A stretch of 64,000 bases of DNA from Clostridia bacterium (GCA_017414505.1 JAFQLQ010000038.1:1-64000), one strand, 5' to 3'; counted from the first letter of the stretch, positions 34,771 to 42,363 are shown. Program-made: numbers and translations. The notes: generated by a model not told the origin, from the letters alone.

Positions 34771-34903
34771 TATAAAATCTTCCTTTCAGTCTTTATATTC
34801 TGATTATATATTTTTGGCATTTAAAAGTCAATACACTTTTTTCACTTTACATTTGAAAAGTAAAATGATATGCTTTATTCAACAAAATAAAAGGATTGAT
34901 ATA

Positions 34904-36613
34904 ATGAAAAAACTAACTTTCGGAACACCTGAAAAAATTGTTCCTTCTAAATTTTGTAAAAACTTTAATTACGTTGAAAAAGAAATAAATTTTAATACAG
35001 AAAAAATCACTTTTCGTGAAACTGCACGCGGTTGCATTCTTGAAATACCTCTGGATGCAGACGAACAGATTTTCGGCTTCGGATTACAGTTAAAAGGCTT
35101 TAATCACAAAAACCGCAGACTTAAATTAAAAACTAATTCTGATCCCGTTGCACGCACAGGAGATTCACACGCTCCCGTTCCCTTTTTCGTAACAAACAAA
35201 GGTTATGGAATTTACATAGATTCCGCAAGATATCTTGATGTTTTCTGCGGATTTTTAAAGAAGAAAAACAGAGCAAAAGCACAGTGTAAAGCGATATCAC
35301 TTTCCACAGAAGAATTATATCATTTCAACACTACCCCGGAGGAAACTGTTATGTCCATAGAAATCCCCGGTGCAAAAGGTGTTGATATATACATTTTCGA
35401 AGGTAAAAACATAACAGAAATTGTTTCACTTTACAATATGCTCTCAGGCGGAGGATGTGAAGTTCCCGAATGGGGACTTGGAGTGCTTTACCGTGCCAAT
35501 GCTCAGTTTACCGGTGATGAAATTATCAATCTTGCAAAATATATGAGAGAAAACGATATCCCCTGTGATATTATGGGTTTAGAGCCCGGATGGCAGACAG
35601 GAAGCTACCCCTGTACCTTCGTTTGGGATAACAGTCGTTTTCCGGAGCCTCAAAAGGTAATAAACTTCTTAAAAGAAAACGGTTTTCACATAAATTTATG
35701 GGAACACGCTTTTACAAGCCCCGCTTCGCCCATCTACAACGAGCTTTTTGATTATTGCGGAGATTATGAGGTTTGGAAAGGAATTACGCCCGATTTTGCC
35801 TTAAAGGAAGCAAGGGATATTTTTGCCGGATATCATAAAAACAATATTGTAAATATGGGTGTAGATGGCTTCAAATTAGATGAATGCGACAGCGGTGATT
35901 ATGTTAATGACTGGAGCTTCCCCGACTGTTCACGTTTCCCTTCGGGAATGGACGGAGAGCAGTATCATCAGATGTTCGGCGTTTTATATATGCAGACAAT
36001 TCTGCAAGCGCTTTGCGGAACGCCTACCCTTTCTGAGGTGCGAAACGCAGGCGCACTTTGTGCATCGTATCCATTCGTCCTTTACAGCGATTTATATGAC
36101 CACAAAGACTTCATAAGAGGTATTGTGAATTCAGGATTTTCAGGAATTTTATGGGCCCCGGAATTAAGAGATGCCAAAAGCAAAGATGACCTTATAAGAC
36201 GCTTGCAATCCACTGTATTTTCAGTTCAGTGCCTGATAAACGCCTGGTACTGCCCCGATGTTCCGTGGAAAGAATTTGACTGCGAAAATGAAGTAAGAGA
36301 ACTTCTTAAGCTCAGAAAGAGTCTTGTTCCGATGCTAAAAAAAGCATTTGACGAATATAAAGAAACAGGCAAACCACCCATTCGTGCACTGGTATCAGAC
36401 TACACAGACGACAAAGAAACATATTCAATCGACGATGAGTATATATTCTGCGATAATTTGATAGTAGCACCGCTTACCGCAGAAAGTGATGAAAGAGATG
36501 TGTATCTGCCCGAAGGTAACTGGCGTGATTATTTCACCAAAGAGCCTGCAAAATCCGGCTGGTTTAAGGTAAACACAAAAAATATTCCCGTATATGAAAA
36601 AGTTCAGTTATAA
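34904..36613 (+). CDS. Glycoside hydrolase family 31 protein (alpha-glucosidase/xylosidase type)
   Basis: The 569-aa protein has a short N-terminal beta domain (1-175) and a GH31 TIM barrel. Motifs are MGLEPGWQTG, HINLWEHAF and the nucleophile region GVDGFKLDECDSGD (Asp near residue 325), with the C-terminal RDYFTKEPAKSGW sheet end. It would release terminal alpha-linked sugars. No signal peptide is seen, so it should act in the cytoplasm on a sugar brought in by the MFS protein. The ATG has AAAGGAT upstream. It is shorter than most GH31 enzymes (650-800 aa). Confidence 0.87.
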   Translation: MKKLTFGTPEKIVPSKFCKNFNYVEKEINFNTEKITFRETARGCILEIPLDADEQIFGFGLQLKGFNHKNRRLKLKTNSDPVARTGDSHAPVPFFVTNKGYGIYIDSARYLDVFCGFLKKKNRAKAQCKAISLSTEELYHFNTTPEETVMSIEIPGAKGVDIYIFEGKNITEIVSLYNMLSGGGCEVPEWGLGVLYRANAQFTGDEIINLAKYMRENDIPCDIMGLEPGWQTGSYPCTFVWDNSRFPEPQKVINFLKENGFHINLWEHAFTSPASPIYNELFDYCGDYEVWKGITPDFALKEARDIFAGYHKNNIVNMGVDGFKLDECDSGDYVNDWSFPDCSRFPSGMDGEQYHQMFGVLYMQTILQALCGTPTLSEVRNAGALCASYPFVLYSDLYDHKDFIRGIVNSGFSGILWAPELRDAKSKDDLIRRLQSTVFSVQCLINAWYCPDVPWKEFDCENEVRELLKLRKSLVPMLKKAFDEYKETGKPPIRALVSDYTDDKETYSIDDEYIFCDNLIVAPLTAESDERDVYLPEGNWRDYFTKEPAKSGWFKVNTKNIPVYEKVQL

Positions 36614-36626
36614 CGCTGAACTTTTT
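36597..36626 (+). terminator. Terminator overlapping the GH31 stop codon
   Basis: AAAAAGTTCAG (36597-36607) pairs with CTGAACTTTTT (36616-36626); the stop codon lies in the loop region. Confidence 0.8.
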
Positions 36627-36632
36627 ATGATT

Positions 36633-36649
36633 TACGAAAAATTTTCGTA
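36633..36649. promoter_or_regulatory. Likely LacI-type operator (upstream)
   Basis: An odd-length palindrome, TACGAAAA-A-TTTTCGTA, lies just before the -35 box of the lacI-type gene. A related site is at 36698-36715. Confidence 0.5.
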
Positions 36650-36659
36650 GCTCAATCTA

Positions 36660-36688
36660 TTGACTTTTGCTTTTTATGGGATTATAAT
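36660..36688 (+). promoter_or_regulatory. Sigma-A promoter of the lacI-type gene
   Basis: TTGACT (36660-36665), 17-bp spacer, TATAAT (36683-36688), 39 bp before the ATG. Confidence 0.75.
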
Positions 36689-36697
36689 ACCTTTTGT

Positions 36698-36715
36698 TTG
36701 CGAAAATTTTGCGAA
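36698..36715. promoter_or_regulatory. Likely LacI-type operator (downstream)
   Basis: TTGCGAAAATTTTGCGAA lies just past the expected transcription start and shares the CGAAAATTTT core with the palindrome at 36633-36649. Two sites flanking the promoter suggest that the regulator represses its own gene. Confidence 0.45.
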
Positions 36716-36727
36716 GGAGTTTTATTT

Positions 36728-37705
36728 ATGACACTTACCAGAATTGCAAAAGAAGCCGGAGTTTCTGTTTCAACAGTTTCAAAAGCATTAAACGAAAGCA
36801 AGGAAATAAGCAGTAAAACCTCCGAAAAAATTAAAAAAATAGCCCTGAAACAAGGCTATTTTGATAAAAAACGCAAGCTTAAGAAGGAATACAACAAATC
36901 GGATAATTTCAAGGTTGCTGTTTTCTGCCCCGAAATCATCAGCGTTTACTATTCTTCCGTCGTAACCTGCCTGTGTAAAAAACTTGAAGAAGCCGGCGGA
37001 AAAGGGTTTGTACACATAACGAATTTCAACAGTGAAAAAGAGCTTCGTTCCATAGAGCAGTTAACCTGCGATTTGGGGATGTCGGCAGTTATTTCCTTTG
37101 ACAATACTGATTACGGAAAAGATTTTAATTTACCTGTTTTAAAATTATGCCCTTCAAATAAGTATGACAATGTATATTCCGACATTTCACAGGGAATAGA
37201 TTCTGCTGTTTTATTTCTGAAAAACAGCGGTCACAAAAGAATAGGATACATAGGTGAAGAGCTTACAGCAACAAAATTTAATTATCTTAAAAATGCACTT
37301 AAAAATCACGAATTAGAAATAAATCCTGATTATTTTTATAAAAGCTCAGCACGTTTTGAGGAAGCAGGCAGGCAAGGTGCAAATTATCTTGCAAAAAATC
37401 TGCCCGATGCAATCATTTGCGCTTACGACGAGATTGCCATAGGAGCGATTGCGGAATTTAAAAAACTTGGCATACGTGTACCGGAGGATATCAGCGTTAT
37501 AGGAATTAACGACATTCCCTTTTCACCCTACGCAACAACTCCGCTCACATCATTACGTTCTGATATTGAAGAATTATGCAGTATTGGAATCAGGCTTTTA
37601 AAAAACAAGGTTGACAATCCCGGCTACAACGTTGTTCAAAGCATTGCAATTAAATATAAACTTATTTTAAGAGAAACTCACAAGGAGATAAAAAACAATG
37701 GCTGA
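36728..37705 (+). CDS. LacI-family transcriptional regulator
   Basis: The 325-aa protein has an N-terminal LacI helix-turn-helix, MTLTRIAKEAGVSVSTVSKALN, and a periplasmic-binding-protein-like sensor domain with GYIGEELTATKFNYL, IICAYDEIAIGAI and the end TPLTSLRSDIEE. It should bind a sugar and control this cluster. The start at 36728 has AAGGAGT upstream. Its stop overlaps the MFS gene start by 8 bp, so the two are coupled. Confidence 0.93.
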   Translation: MTLTRIAKEAGVSVSTVSKALNESKEISSKTSEKIKKIALKQGYFDKKRKLKKEYNKSDNFKVAVFCPEIISVYYSSVVTCLCKKLEEAGGKGFVHITNFNSEKELRSIEQLTCDLGMSAVISFDNTDYGKDFNLPVLKLCPSNKYDNVYSDISQGIDSAVLFLKNSGHKRIGYIGEELTATKFNYLKNALKNHELEINPDYFYKSSARFEEAGRQGANYLAKNLPDAIICAYDEIAIGAIAEFKKLGIRVPEDISVIGINDIPFSPYATTPLTSLRSDIEELCSIGIRLLKNKVDNPGYNVVQSIAIKYKLILRETHKEIKNNG

Positions 37706-38981
37706 TATTTTCAACACCCCTGAATACAAGCGTTCACGAGGAGCATATACAGGTCAGTGCGCCTTTGAATATTTTGTAAGCATACTTGTAACAGATGCTT
37801 TTTTGGCAAAGCTTTTATCGTCAATGGGCGTAAGTGATGCACTTATTGGAATTATTTCATCTTTTATAAGCTTCGCTTTTCTTTTTCAGTTATTTTCGCT
37901 GTTTCTTGTTCAGAAAATAACAAACACCAAAAAAATTGCAACAATTTTTAATACTTTAAGCTCACTTTTATTTTTATGCGCTTATCTGATTCCATTCATC
38001 CCCTGCGGAAAAACGCTGAAAACAGTTCTTGTTATGCTGTGCATTCTGCTTGGTTACTTCACAAACTATTCTGTAACCTCCATAATTTACAAATGGGGAA
38101 ATTCCTTTGTTCGTCCTACAAAAAGAGCTGATTATTCAGCAACCAAAGAAATGATTTCGCTGGTTACAGGTATGATTTTCACTTTTTTTGTGGGAAAGAT
38201 AATTGACAATTACGAAGCACTCGACAACATAAGAGGCGGATTTTTATTTATTGCCGCAACCATTTTTATTGTAAGTGTATGTAATTTTGTAAGCTTGCTT
38301 ATGATAAGCAAGGAAAGCGATACTGCAAAAACAAAAAAAGCTCCGCTCAAAGCAGTTTTAAAGCATACAATTTCAAATAAAAATTTCTCCAACGTTCTTA
38401 TTTTAACCGTTATATGGGATGTTGCCCGTTACGCAACCATCGGTTTTATGGGCATTTACAAAACAAAAGAGCTTTTGCTGAGTGTTGGCACTGTTCAGAT
38501 TATAAACATAGCCGGAAACTTCTTCCGTTTTGTATTTTCCAAACCAATCGGAAAATATTCCGACAAGCATTCGTTTGTAAAGGGCTTCAAGCTCGCTCTT
38601 TACATAGCCGCAGCAGGATTTTTCATAAACATATTTTCTGCTCCGTCGTCGGTATGGTGTGTTATTGTATTCACCGTTCTGTATTCTGTAAGCATTGCAG
38701 GAACACATCAGAATTCATTTAATATGGTATACAGCTATGTTGATTCCGAATATTTTGTTCAGGCTTCCGCAATAAAAAACAGTCTGGGCGGAATTGTAGG
38801 ATTTTTATCCTCCCTTGTTGCAGGAAAATTACTTTCTGTAATACAAAATAACGGCAACACCCTGTTCGGATTACCTGTTTACGGTCAGCAGGTGCTTTCT
38901 GCAATTTCATTTATACTTATTGTAGCGGCAATAATATTTATAAGGAAAGTAATGGAAAAACAAAAAATTATGATTCAGTAG
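37698..38981 (+). CDS. MFS transporter, probably sugar uptake
   Basis: The 427-aa membrane protein has about 12 hydrophobic segments and the general layout of major-facilitator transporters, with a central loop near residues 205-220 (KESDTAKTKKAPL). It overlaps the LacI-type gene by 8 bp and follows the GH31 gene, so it probably imports the sugar or oligosaccharide that GH31 cuts. The substrate cannot be told from the sequence. Confidence 0.85.
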   Translation: MADIFNTPEYKRSRGAYTGQCAFEYFVSILVTDAFLAKLLSSMGVSDALIGIISSFISFAFLFQLFSLFLVQKITNTKKIATIFNTLSSLLFLCAYLIPFIPCGKTLKTVLVMLCILLGYFTNYSVTSIIYKWGNSFVRPTKRADYSATKEMISLVTGMIFTFFVGKIIDNYEALDNIRGGFLFIAATIFIVSVCNFVSLLMISKESDTAKTKKAPLKAVLKHTISNKNFSNVLILTVIWDVARYATIGFMGIYKTKELLLSVGTVQIINIAGNFFRFVFSKPIGKYSDKHSFVKGFKLALYIAAAGFFINIFSAPSSVWCVIVFTVLYSVSIAGTHQNSFNMVYSYVDSEYFVQASAIKNSLGGIVGFLSSLVAGKLLSVIQNNGNTLFGLPVYGQQVLSAISFILIVAAIIFIRKVMEKQKIMIQ

Positions 38982-38982
38982 T

Positions 38983-39014
38983 AAAAATTGCTGTGGTTCT
39001 CCACAGCAATTTTT
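38983..39014. terminator. Bidirectional terminator between the MFS gene and cwlD
   Basis: AAAAATTGCTGTGG and CCACAGCAATTTTT form a perfect 14-bp stem with loop TTCT; A and T runs on both sides serve both convergent genes. Confidence 0.9.
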
Positions 39015-39705
39015 ATTCTTTTATTTCCATCATTATTTTTATTGAAGAAAGCAGTGCATTTGCAATTTTTTGCTGATAATCGTCCGAATTAAGCAGTTTT
39101 TCTTCCTCTGCATTGGAAATAAATCCGCATTCTGCAATAACCGCAGGAATTGTTATATTTTCAAGGATATGTATATTTCCGCCATTCTTAATTTCACGCT
39201 TGTTTTCGGGATCGACATATTTATTAAACTCCCCTTTCATAACATTTGCAAAGTTTTCGCTTGCAGGGTTATTGGGAGAATAAAAAATCTGTGCTCCGTG
39301 CTGTTTTGCATCCTTAAAGGAATTCATATGAATGCTTACAAACAGCGCATCCTTATATTTATTTGCTATTTCAACACGATTGTTAAGATCAGACATTTTA
39401 ACGCTTTTAACATCTTTATCATTAATCATATCGTCTTTGCTTCTTGTCATTACAAGCCTGATTCTTTCCTTTTTAAGAAGCTCTTTAAGCTTTAATGCAA
39501 TAGAAAAATTTATATCCTTTTCAAGAGAGCCGTTTACGCCTACTGCGCCTCCGTCCATGCCGCCGTGCCCGGCATCAACAATAACAAGTGAATACGGGCT
39601 TACGCTTCGTTGGGTATTGGCATAAATGGTCATTGTTGCGGCAATGGTAAGCACAGTTATTAACAATATTGCAATTAATTTTTTCCCGTCTAATACATAA
39701 AACAT
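39013..39705 (-). CDS. cwlD: N-acetylmuramoyl-L-alanine amidase CwlD
   Basis: The 230-aa protein has an N-terminal membrane/signal segment (LIAILLITVLTIAATMTIYA) and an amidase_3 domain with zinc ligands in IVDAGHGGMDGGAVG, the middle FVSIHMNSFKD and the catalytic Glu in PAVIAECGFISN. CwlD removes peptides from muramic acid so that muramic lactam can form in the spore cortex, so it suggests a spore former. The length matches CwlD. It stands alone. Confidence 0.9.
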   Translation of the reverse strand: MFYVLDGKKLIAILLITVLTIAATMTIYANTQRSVSPYSLVIVDAGHGGMDGGAVGVNGSLEKDINFSIALKLKELLKKERIRLVMTRSKDDMINDKDVKSVKMSDLNNRVEIANKYKDALFVSIHMNSFKDAKQHGAQIFYSPNNPASENFANVMKGEFNKYVDPENKREIKNGGNIHILENITIPAVIAECGFISNAEEEKLLNSDDYQQKIANALLSSIKIMMEIKE

Positions 39706-39726
39706 AAAAAAATTCCCTTTCCGAAG

Positions 39727-39748
39727 TTAGACTGACAGTAGTTATCCG
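39727..39748 (-). repeat. 22-nt leader repeat upstream of cwlD
   Basis: On the minus strand CGGATAACTACTGTCAG followed by T-CTAA (39748 to 39727) lies 22 bp before the cwlD ATG. The same 17-mer, then A-CTAA, is found at 40875-40896 just before the start of the broken small gene, in the same orientation relative to its gene. The arms CTGAC and GTCAG around it can pair in this copy. Confidence 0.6.
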
Positions 39749-39798
39749 TCAGACTTATACTAATATATATGCAGCGAAAAGGAAATTATTATATTTTT

Positions 39799-40347
39799 TT
39801 ATTTTTTATTCTGTGCTTTTAAAATGGGCGAAATTTTCTTGTATATCACCATAGTGATAATTCCTATAACCGCACCCTTACACAAATTAAAAGGAGTTAT
39901 GGTGTAAAGAACAAGATTAAGCTTGGTAATAAAAGGGGCATCTGCCATATAAAGAGGAAGCATTATGTAAAGGTTTGCGAATGCTCCGCCGAGTGCCATT
40001 GCAACAGTGCCCGCAATCATTGCAATTACTGCACCTTTTTTTGTTTTATAAAATTTATAAACCATTCCGATTGCAAAAACATAAACTCCGTTCATAACAA
40101 AATTTGCAAGCTCCCCTACAAATCCCGTACTTGTCATTGTAGTATGCAGAAGATTTTTAATAAATTCTATTATCACACCGGTTAAAGGACCATATGCCAA
40201 AGCACCTATAACCGCAGGCAAATCGGAAAATTCTATTTCAAGAAATCCGCCCACCTTAAGCCCCATAAAGCTTCCTATAACCTGCAGTATAAACGCTATG
40301 GAAGAAAGCATTCCTATCGCTACCACTTTTCTTGTTGAAATTTTCAT
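39799..40347 (-). CDS. ribU: Riboflavin ECF transporter substrate-binding subunit RibU
   Basis: The 182-aa membrane protein has about six hydrophobic segments and the RibU/ECF S-component pattern: VAIGMLSSIAFILQVIG, GGFLEIEFSDLPAVIGALAYGPLTG and NLLHTTMTSTGFVGELANF. It binds riboflavin and works with a shared ECF ATPase module. The start MKISTRKV has GGAG 9 nt upstream. An FMN riboswitch with a terminator lies directly upstream, which confirms the vitamin. Confidence 0.94.
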   Translation of the reverse strand: MKISTRKVVAIGMLSSIAFILQVIGSFMGLKVGGFLEIEFSDLPAVIGALAYGPLTGVIIEFIKNLLHTTMTSTGFVGELANFVMNGVYVFAIGMVYKFYKTKKGAVIAMIAGTVAMALGGAFANLYIMLPLYMADAPFITKLNLVLYTITPFNLCKGAVIGIITMVIYKKISPILKAQNKK

Positions 40348-40390
40348 TTTCTTCATCTCCGTTAATTTATTTATCTGCAAAAAAGAAAAA

Positions 40391-40411
40391 GTCCTTTCAT
40401 TAAGAAAGGAC
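40391..40411 (-). terminator. Riboswitch-controlled terminator before ribU
   Basis: On the minus strand GTCCTTTC-TTAAT-GAAAGGAC is followed by TTTTTC. It lies between the FMN aptamer and ribU, so FMN binding should end transcription here. Confidence 0.8.
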
Positions 40412-40430
40412 GCACTATACTTATAATAAA

Positions 40431-40542
40431 TACAGTTTCTTTCATCCGGACTATACCGTCGGTTCCGGAATTACACCGGATCAGTCTTTCGACTCGCGGA
40501 CTTTACCGCCGGTGAGGAATTTCGCCTCGCCCTGAAACAGAT
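40431..40542 (-). promoter_or_regulatory. FMN riboswitch (RFN element)
   Basis: On the minus strand the conserved RFN blocks appear in order: TTTCAGGGCGAGG, AATTCCTCACCGGCGGTA, GTCCGCGA, GATCCGGTGTAATTCCGG, ACCGACGGTATAGTCCGGAT and GAAAGAAAC, giving the six-arm junction. It senses FMN and represses ribU through the following terminator. Confidence 0.96.
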
Positions 40543-40550
40543 ATGTATGT

Positions 40551-40579
40551 ATTATATGATAAAAATAATTTTTTGTCAA
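40551..40579 (-). promoter_or_regulatory. Sigma-A promoter of ribU
   Basis: On the minus strand TTGACA (40579-40574), 17-bp spacer, TATAAT (40556-40551), directly before the FMN riboswitch. Confidence 0.85.
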
Positions 40580-40597
40580 TAAATTTTAATTTTTTTA

Positions 40598-40626
40598 TAG
40601 ACAAAAATATTTTTTTGGGGTATAAT
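40598..40626 (+). promoter_or_regulatory. Sigma-A promoter of the candidate structured RNA
   Basis: TAGACA (40598-40603), 17-bp spacer, TATAAT (40621-40626). It is divergent from the ribU promoter. Confidence 0.65.
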
Positions 40627-40631
40627 AGATG

Positions 40632-40815
40632 TTGCCAAACAAAATTTTATATTGTTATGTTTTTAGTTGATGTATTTTTATCTAAATTTCGGTAAAAATA
40701 CAAAAGCTCTCATTTCACATCTCTAAATCATAACGATGAGAAAATTTTGTTTGGCGACAAAGCAGAGTCGATTGTATTTTTCGTGCGTCGGCTTTGAGTT
40801 GGCGCATTTTTTATT
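40632..40815 (+). ncRNA. Candidate structured small RNA, 6S-like rod
   Basis: A non-coding unit of about 185 nt lies between its own promoter and a terminator. A 15-bp perfect stem (40634-40648 with 40741-40755) is followed inward by a 9-bp stem (40651-40659 with 40729-40737, one G-T). Then come a large asymmetric bubble (12 nt and 27 nt) and a 9-bp apical hairpin (40672-40680 with 40693-40701). A rod with a central bubble and this size recall 6S RNA, the RNA polymerase decoy, but no sequence match was verified. Confidence 0.5.
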
Positions 40816-40817
40816 TT
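40784..40817 (+). terminator. Terminator of the candidate RNA
   Basis: TGCGTC (40784-40789) pairs with GGCGCA (40801-40806, one G-T) around 11 nt, followed by TTTTTTATTTT. Confidence 0.65.
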
Positions 40818-40874
40818 AGCCTGTTAAGGGCGACAAACTAAAACATACCGAAATTACGCCTTTTCAGGCAGTTT

Positions 40875-40896
40875 CGGATAACTACTGTCAGACTAA
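40875..40896 (+). repeat. 22-nt leader repeat upstream of the broken small gene
   Basis: CGGATAACTACTGTCAG followed by A-CTAA repeats the cwlD leader sequence with one mismatch. It ends just before the AGGAGG ribosome binding site of the gene at 40910. A hairpin CCGAAA...TTTCGG with inner GCCT/AGGC lies directly upstream. Confidence 0.6.
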
Positions 40897-40909
40897 GGAG
40901 GAAATACAT

Positions 40910-41089
40910 ATGCAACTGAGCGACGTTAAATATGAAACTTTTATTGATACCGACGTATTGCTTGTGCGACTAAAAACAAAAACTATTGCGTAAATCTGCA
41001 AGCTTGCCAATGTTGGTGATTGTTCCATGAACGACATAATAGAAATGTTTGTAGAATACGGCGTTGAACATTATGAAACAAATTTTTAA
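40910..41089 (+). pseudogene. Small ribbon-helix-helix-like protein with premature stop
   Basis: An excellent AGGAGG lies 8 nt before ATG 40910. The frame stops at TAA in codon 28 (40991-40993) and then continues without a shift for 31 more codons to TAA at 41087-41089. The joined product would be 59 aa; the second part, with SMNDIIEMFVEYGVEHYE, looks like the C-terminal helix of an Arc/MetJ-type DNA-binding protein. A single A-to-T change (AAA to TAA) would explain the stop. Restart at the internal ATG in MNDII is possible but has no clear site. Confidence 0.5.
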
Positions 41090-41138
41090 CTAAAATATAT
41101 CATATTATATTTTGTTATTACTTTTTTTAAAAAAACAG

Positions 41139-41167
41139 TTGACATTTGGAAATTAATGTTGTATAAT
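41139..41167 (+). promoter_or_regulatory. Sigma-A promoter of rpsF-ssb-rpsR
   Basis: TTGACA (41139-41144), 17-bp spacer, TATAAT (41162-41167), consensus at both boxes; strong, as expected for ribosomal proteins. Confidence 0.9.
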
Positions 41168-41212
41168 AGCTTGTACTGTGTATTATTATGTTTCACAGTT
41201 TCCTTGCATGGA

Positions 41213-41230
41213 GAGAGTCCATGCCGAAAG
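41213..41230 (+). promoter_or_regulatory. Candidate S6:S18 ribosomal-protein leader hairpin
   Basis: In the rpsF 5' leader, GCATGGA pairs with TCCATGC and the outer CTT with AAG, leaving a CGA bulge on the 3' side next to CC. A hairpin with a CCG-containing bulge is the known S6:S18 binding leader, by which the S6-S18 complex represses its own operon. The match is by eye only. Confidence 0.5.
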
Positions 41231-41250
41231 TCCAGAAGGAGGTGTAAAAA

Positions 41251-41547
41251 ATGGTTGAAGTAATCAACAAATACGAAACAATTTTTATCGTAAACCCCAC
41301 ATTTGATGAGGAAAAAAGAAACGGTATTATCGAAAAGTTCAAAGCTTTAATTTCCGAAAACGGTGAAATTACCAATGTTGACGAATGGGGCAAGAGAAGA
41401 CTTGCTTATGAAATTAATGATTTGAACGAAGGTTACTATGTTTTCATCGAATTCACAGCTAAACCTTCATTCCCTCAGGAACTTGAGAGAATTTACAAAA
41501 TCACAGATGGTATCATTCGTGATATCGTTGTAAGACAGGAAGCGTAA
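41251..41547 (+). CDS. rpsF: 30S ribosomal protein S6
   Basis: The 98-aa protein has the S6 pattern NKYETIFIVNPTFDEE, DEWGKRRLAYEINDLNEGYYV and the end ITDGIIRDIVVRQE. It binds 16S rRNA with S18 in the platform of the small subunit. AAGGAGGTG precedes the ATG. It heads the conserved rpsF-ssb-rpsR operon. Confidence 0.98.
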   Translation: MVEVINKYETIFIVNPTFDEEKRNGIIEKFKALISENGEITNVDEWGKRRLAYEINDLNEGYYVFIEFTAKPSFPQELERIYKITDGIIRDIVVRQEA

Positions 41548-41571
41548 GCTTTTGTCGGAAAGGGTGATTTT

Positions 41572-42012
41572 ATGTTAAACAAAGCTATCTTAATGGGCCG
41601 TCTTACCAGAGATCCCGAGTTAAGAACCACTCCCAACGGTGTTAATGTTTGCAGCTTTACTTTAGCTATAGACAGAAGATTCCAGCGTCAGGGAGAAGAA
41701 AGACAAACAGATTTCTTAAACTGTATTGCTTTCGGTCAGAGAGCAGATTTCGTAAGTAAATATTTTATCAAAGGTCAGCTTGCTATTGTTATTGGTTCTA
41801 TCCAGACAAGAAGCTGGGATACTCCCGAAGGTAAAAGATACGCTACCGAAATTATCGCAGATGAAATCAATTTTGCAGGAAGTAAAAAGGATAATCCTGT
41901 TCCCTCTCAGACAGCAGGCAACCCCAATGACTTTTTGCCTCAGTCTTCCGGTCCTGAAGCAGTAAGCGGATTTATGACTACAGACGACGATGATGATGAA
42001 CTACCGTTTTAA
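41572..42012 (+). CDS. ssb: Single-stranded DNA-binding protein
   Basis: The 146-aa protein has the OB-fold start MLNKAILMGRLTRDPELRTTPNGVNVCSF and the acidic tip DDDDELPF that recruits partner proteins. It coats single-stranded DNA in replication and repair. The short, Gln/Pro/Ser-rich linker and the length are normal. It lies between rpsF and rpsR. Confidence 0.97.
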   Translation: MLNKAILMGRLTRDPELRTTPNGVNVCSFTLAIDRRFQRQGEERQTDFLNCIAFGQRADFVSKYFIKGQLAIVIGSIQTRSWDTPEGKRYATEIIADEINFAGSKKDNPVPSQTAGNPNDFLPQSSGPEAVSGFMTTDDDDDELPF

Positions 42013-42037
42013 TTATTAAATGAGGAGGTAATTTAAA

Positions 42038-42280
42038 ATGTCAGAAATGGAAAAACCTTTCAGAAATAAAAGAGCAAGAAGAAAAGTTTGCAGCTTCTGC
42101 GTTGATAAAGTTGAACATATCGACTACAAAGATGTTGCTAAACTTAGAAAATATCTTTCCGAAAGATCCAAAATTCTTCCCAGAAGAATTACTGGAACAT
42201 GTGCTAAACATCAGCGTCAGCTGACTGTTGCTATCAAAAAAGCAAGACAGATCGCTTTAGTACCTTTCACAACAGACTAA
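42038..42280 (+). CDS. rpsR: 30S ribosomal protein S18
   Basis: The 80-aa basic protein has the S18 pattern [33 protein letters not shown] and the end [13 protein letters not shown]. It carries cysteines in KVCSFC, a partial zinc-type N-terminal motif (with Cys in TGTCAKH). AGGAGG precedes the ATG by 9 nt. It is the last gene of the operon. Confidence 0.98.
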   Translation: MSEMEKPFRNKRARRKVCSFCVDKVEHIDYKDVAKLRKYLSERSKILPRRITGTCAKHQRQLTVAIKKARQIALVPFTTD

Positions 42281-42294
42281 TAATAATTTTTAAT

Positions 42295-42326
42295 AAAAGA
42301 TACCGTGTTAATGCGGTATCTTTTTA
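42295..42326 (+). terminator. Terminator of rpsF-ssb-rpsR
   Basis: AAAAGATACCG pairs with CGGTATCTTTT around 8 nt. Confidence 0.85.
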
Positions 42327-42363
42327 CTTTATTTACAAAAAATTACTTTTTTCTTATTTATCA

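Noticed and set aside
34771-34903. TTTACATTTGAAAAGTAAA near-palindrome before the GH31 gene as a LacI operator
   Set aside because: It does not share the CGAAAATTTT core of the two sites at the lacI promoter, and AT-rich palindromes of this kind are common by chance.
39732-40891. Insertion sequence bounded by the 17-bp inverted repeat
   Set aside because: The enclosed genes are ribU with its riboswitch and a non-coding unit; there is no transposase, and the repeats sit in gene leaders.
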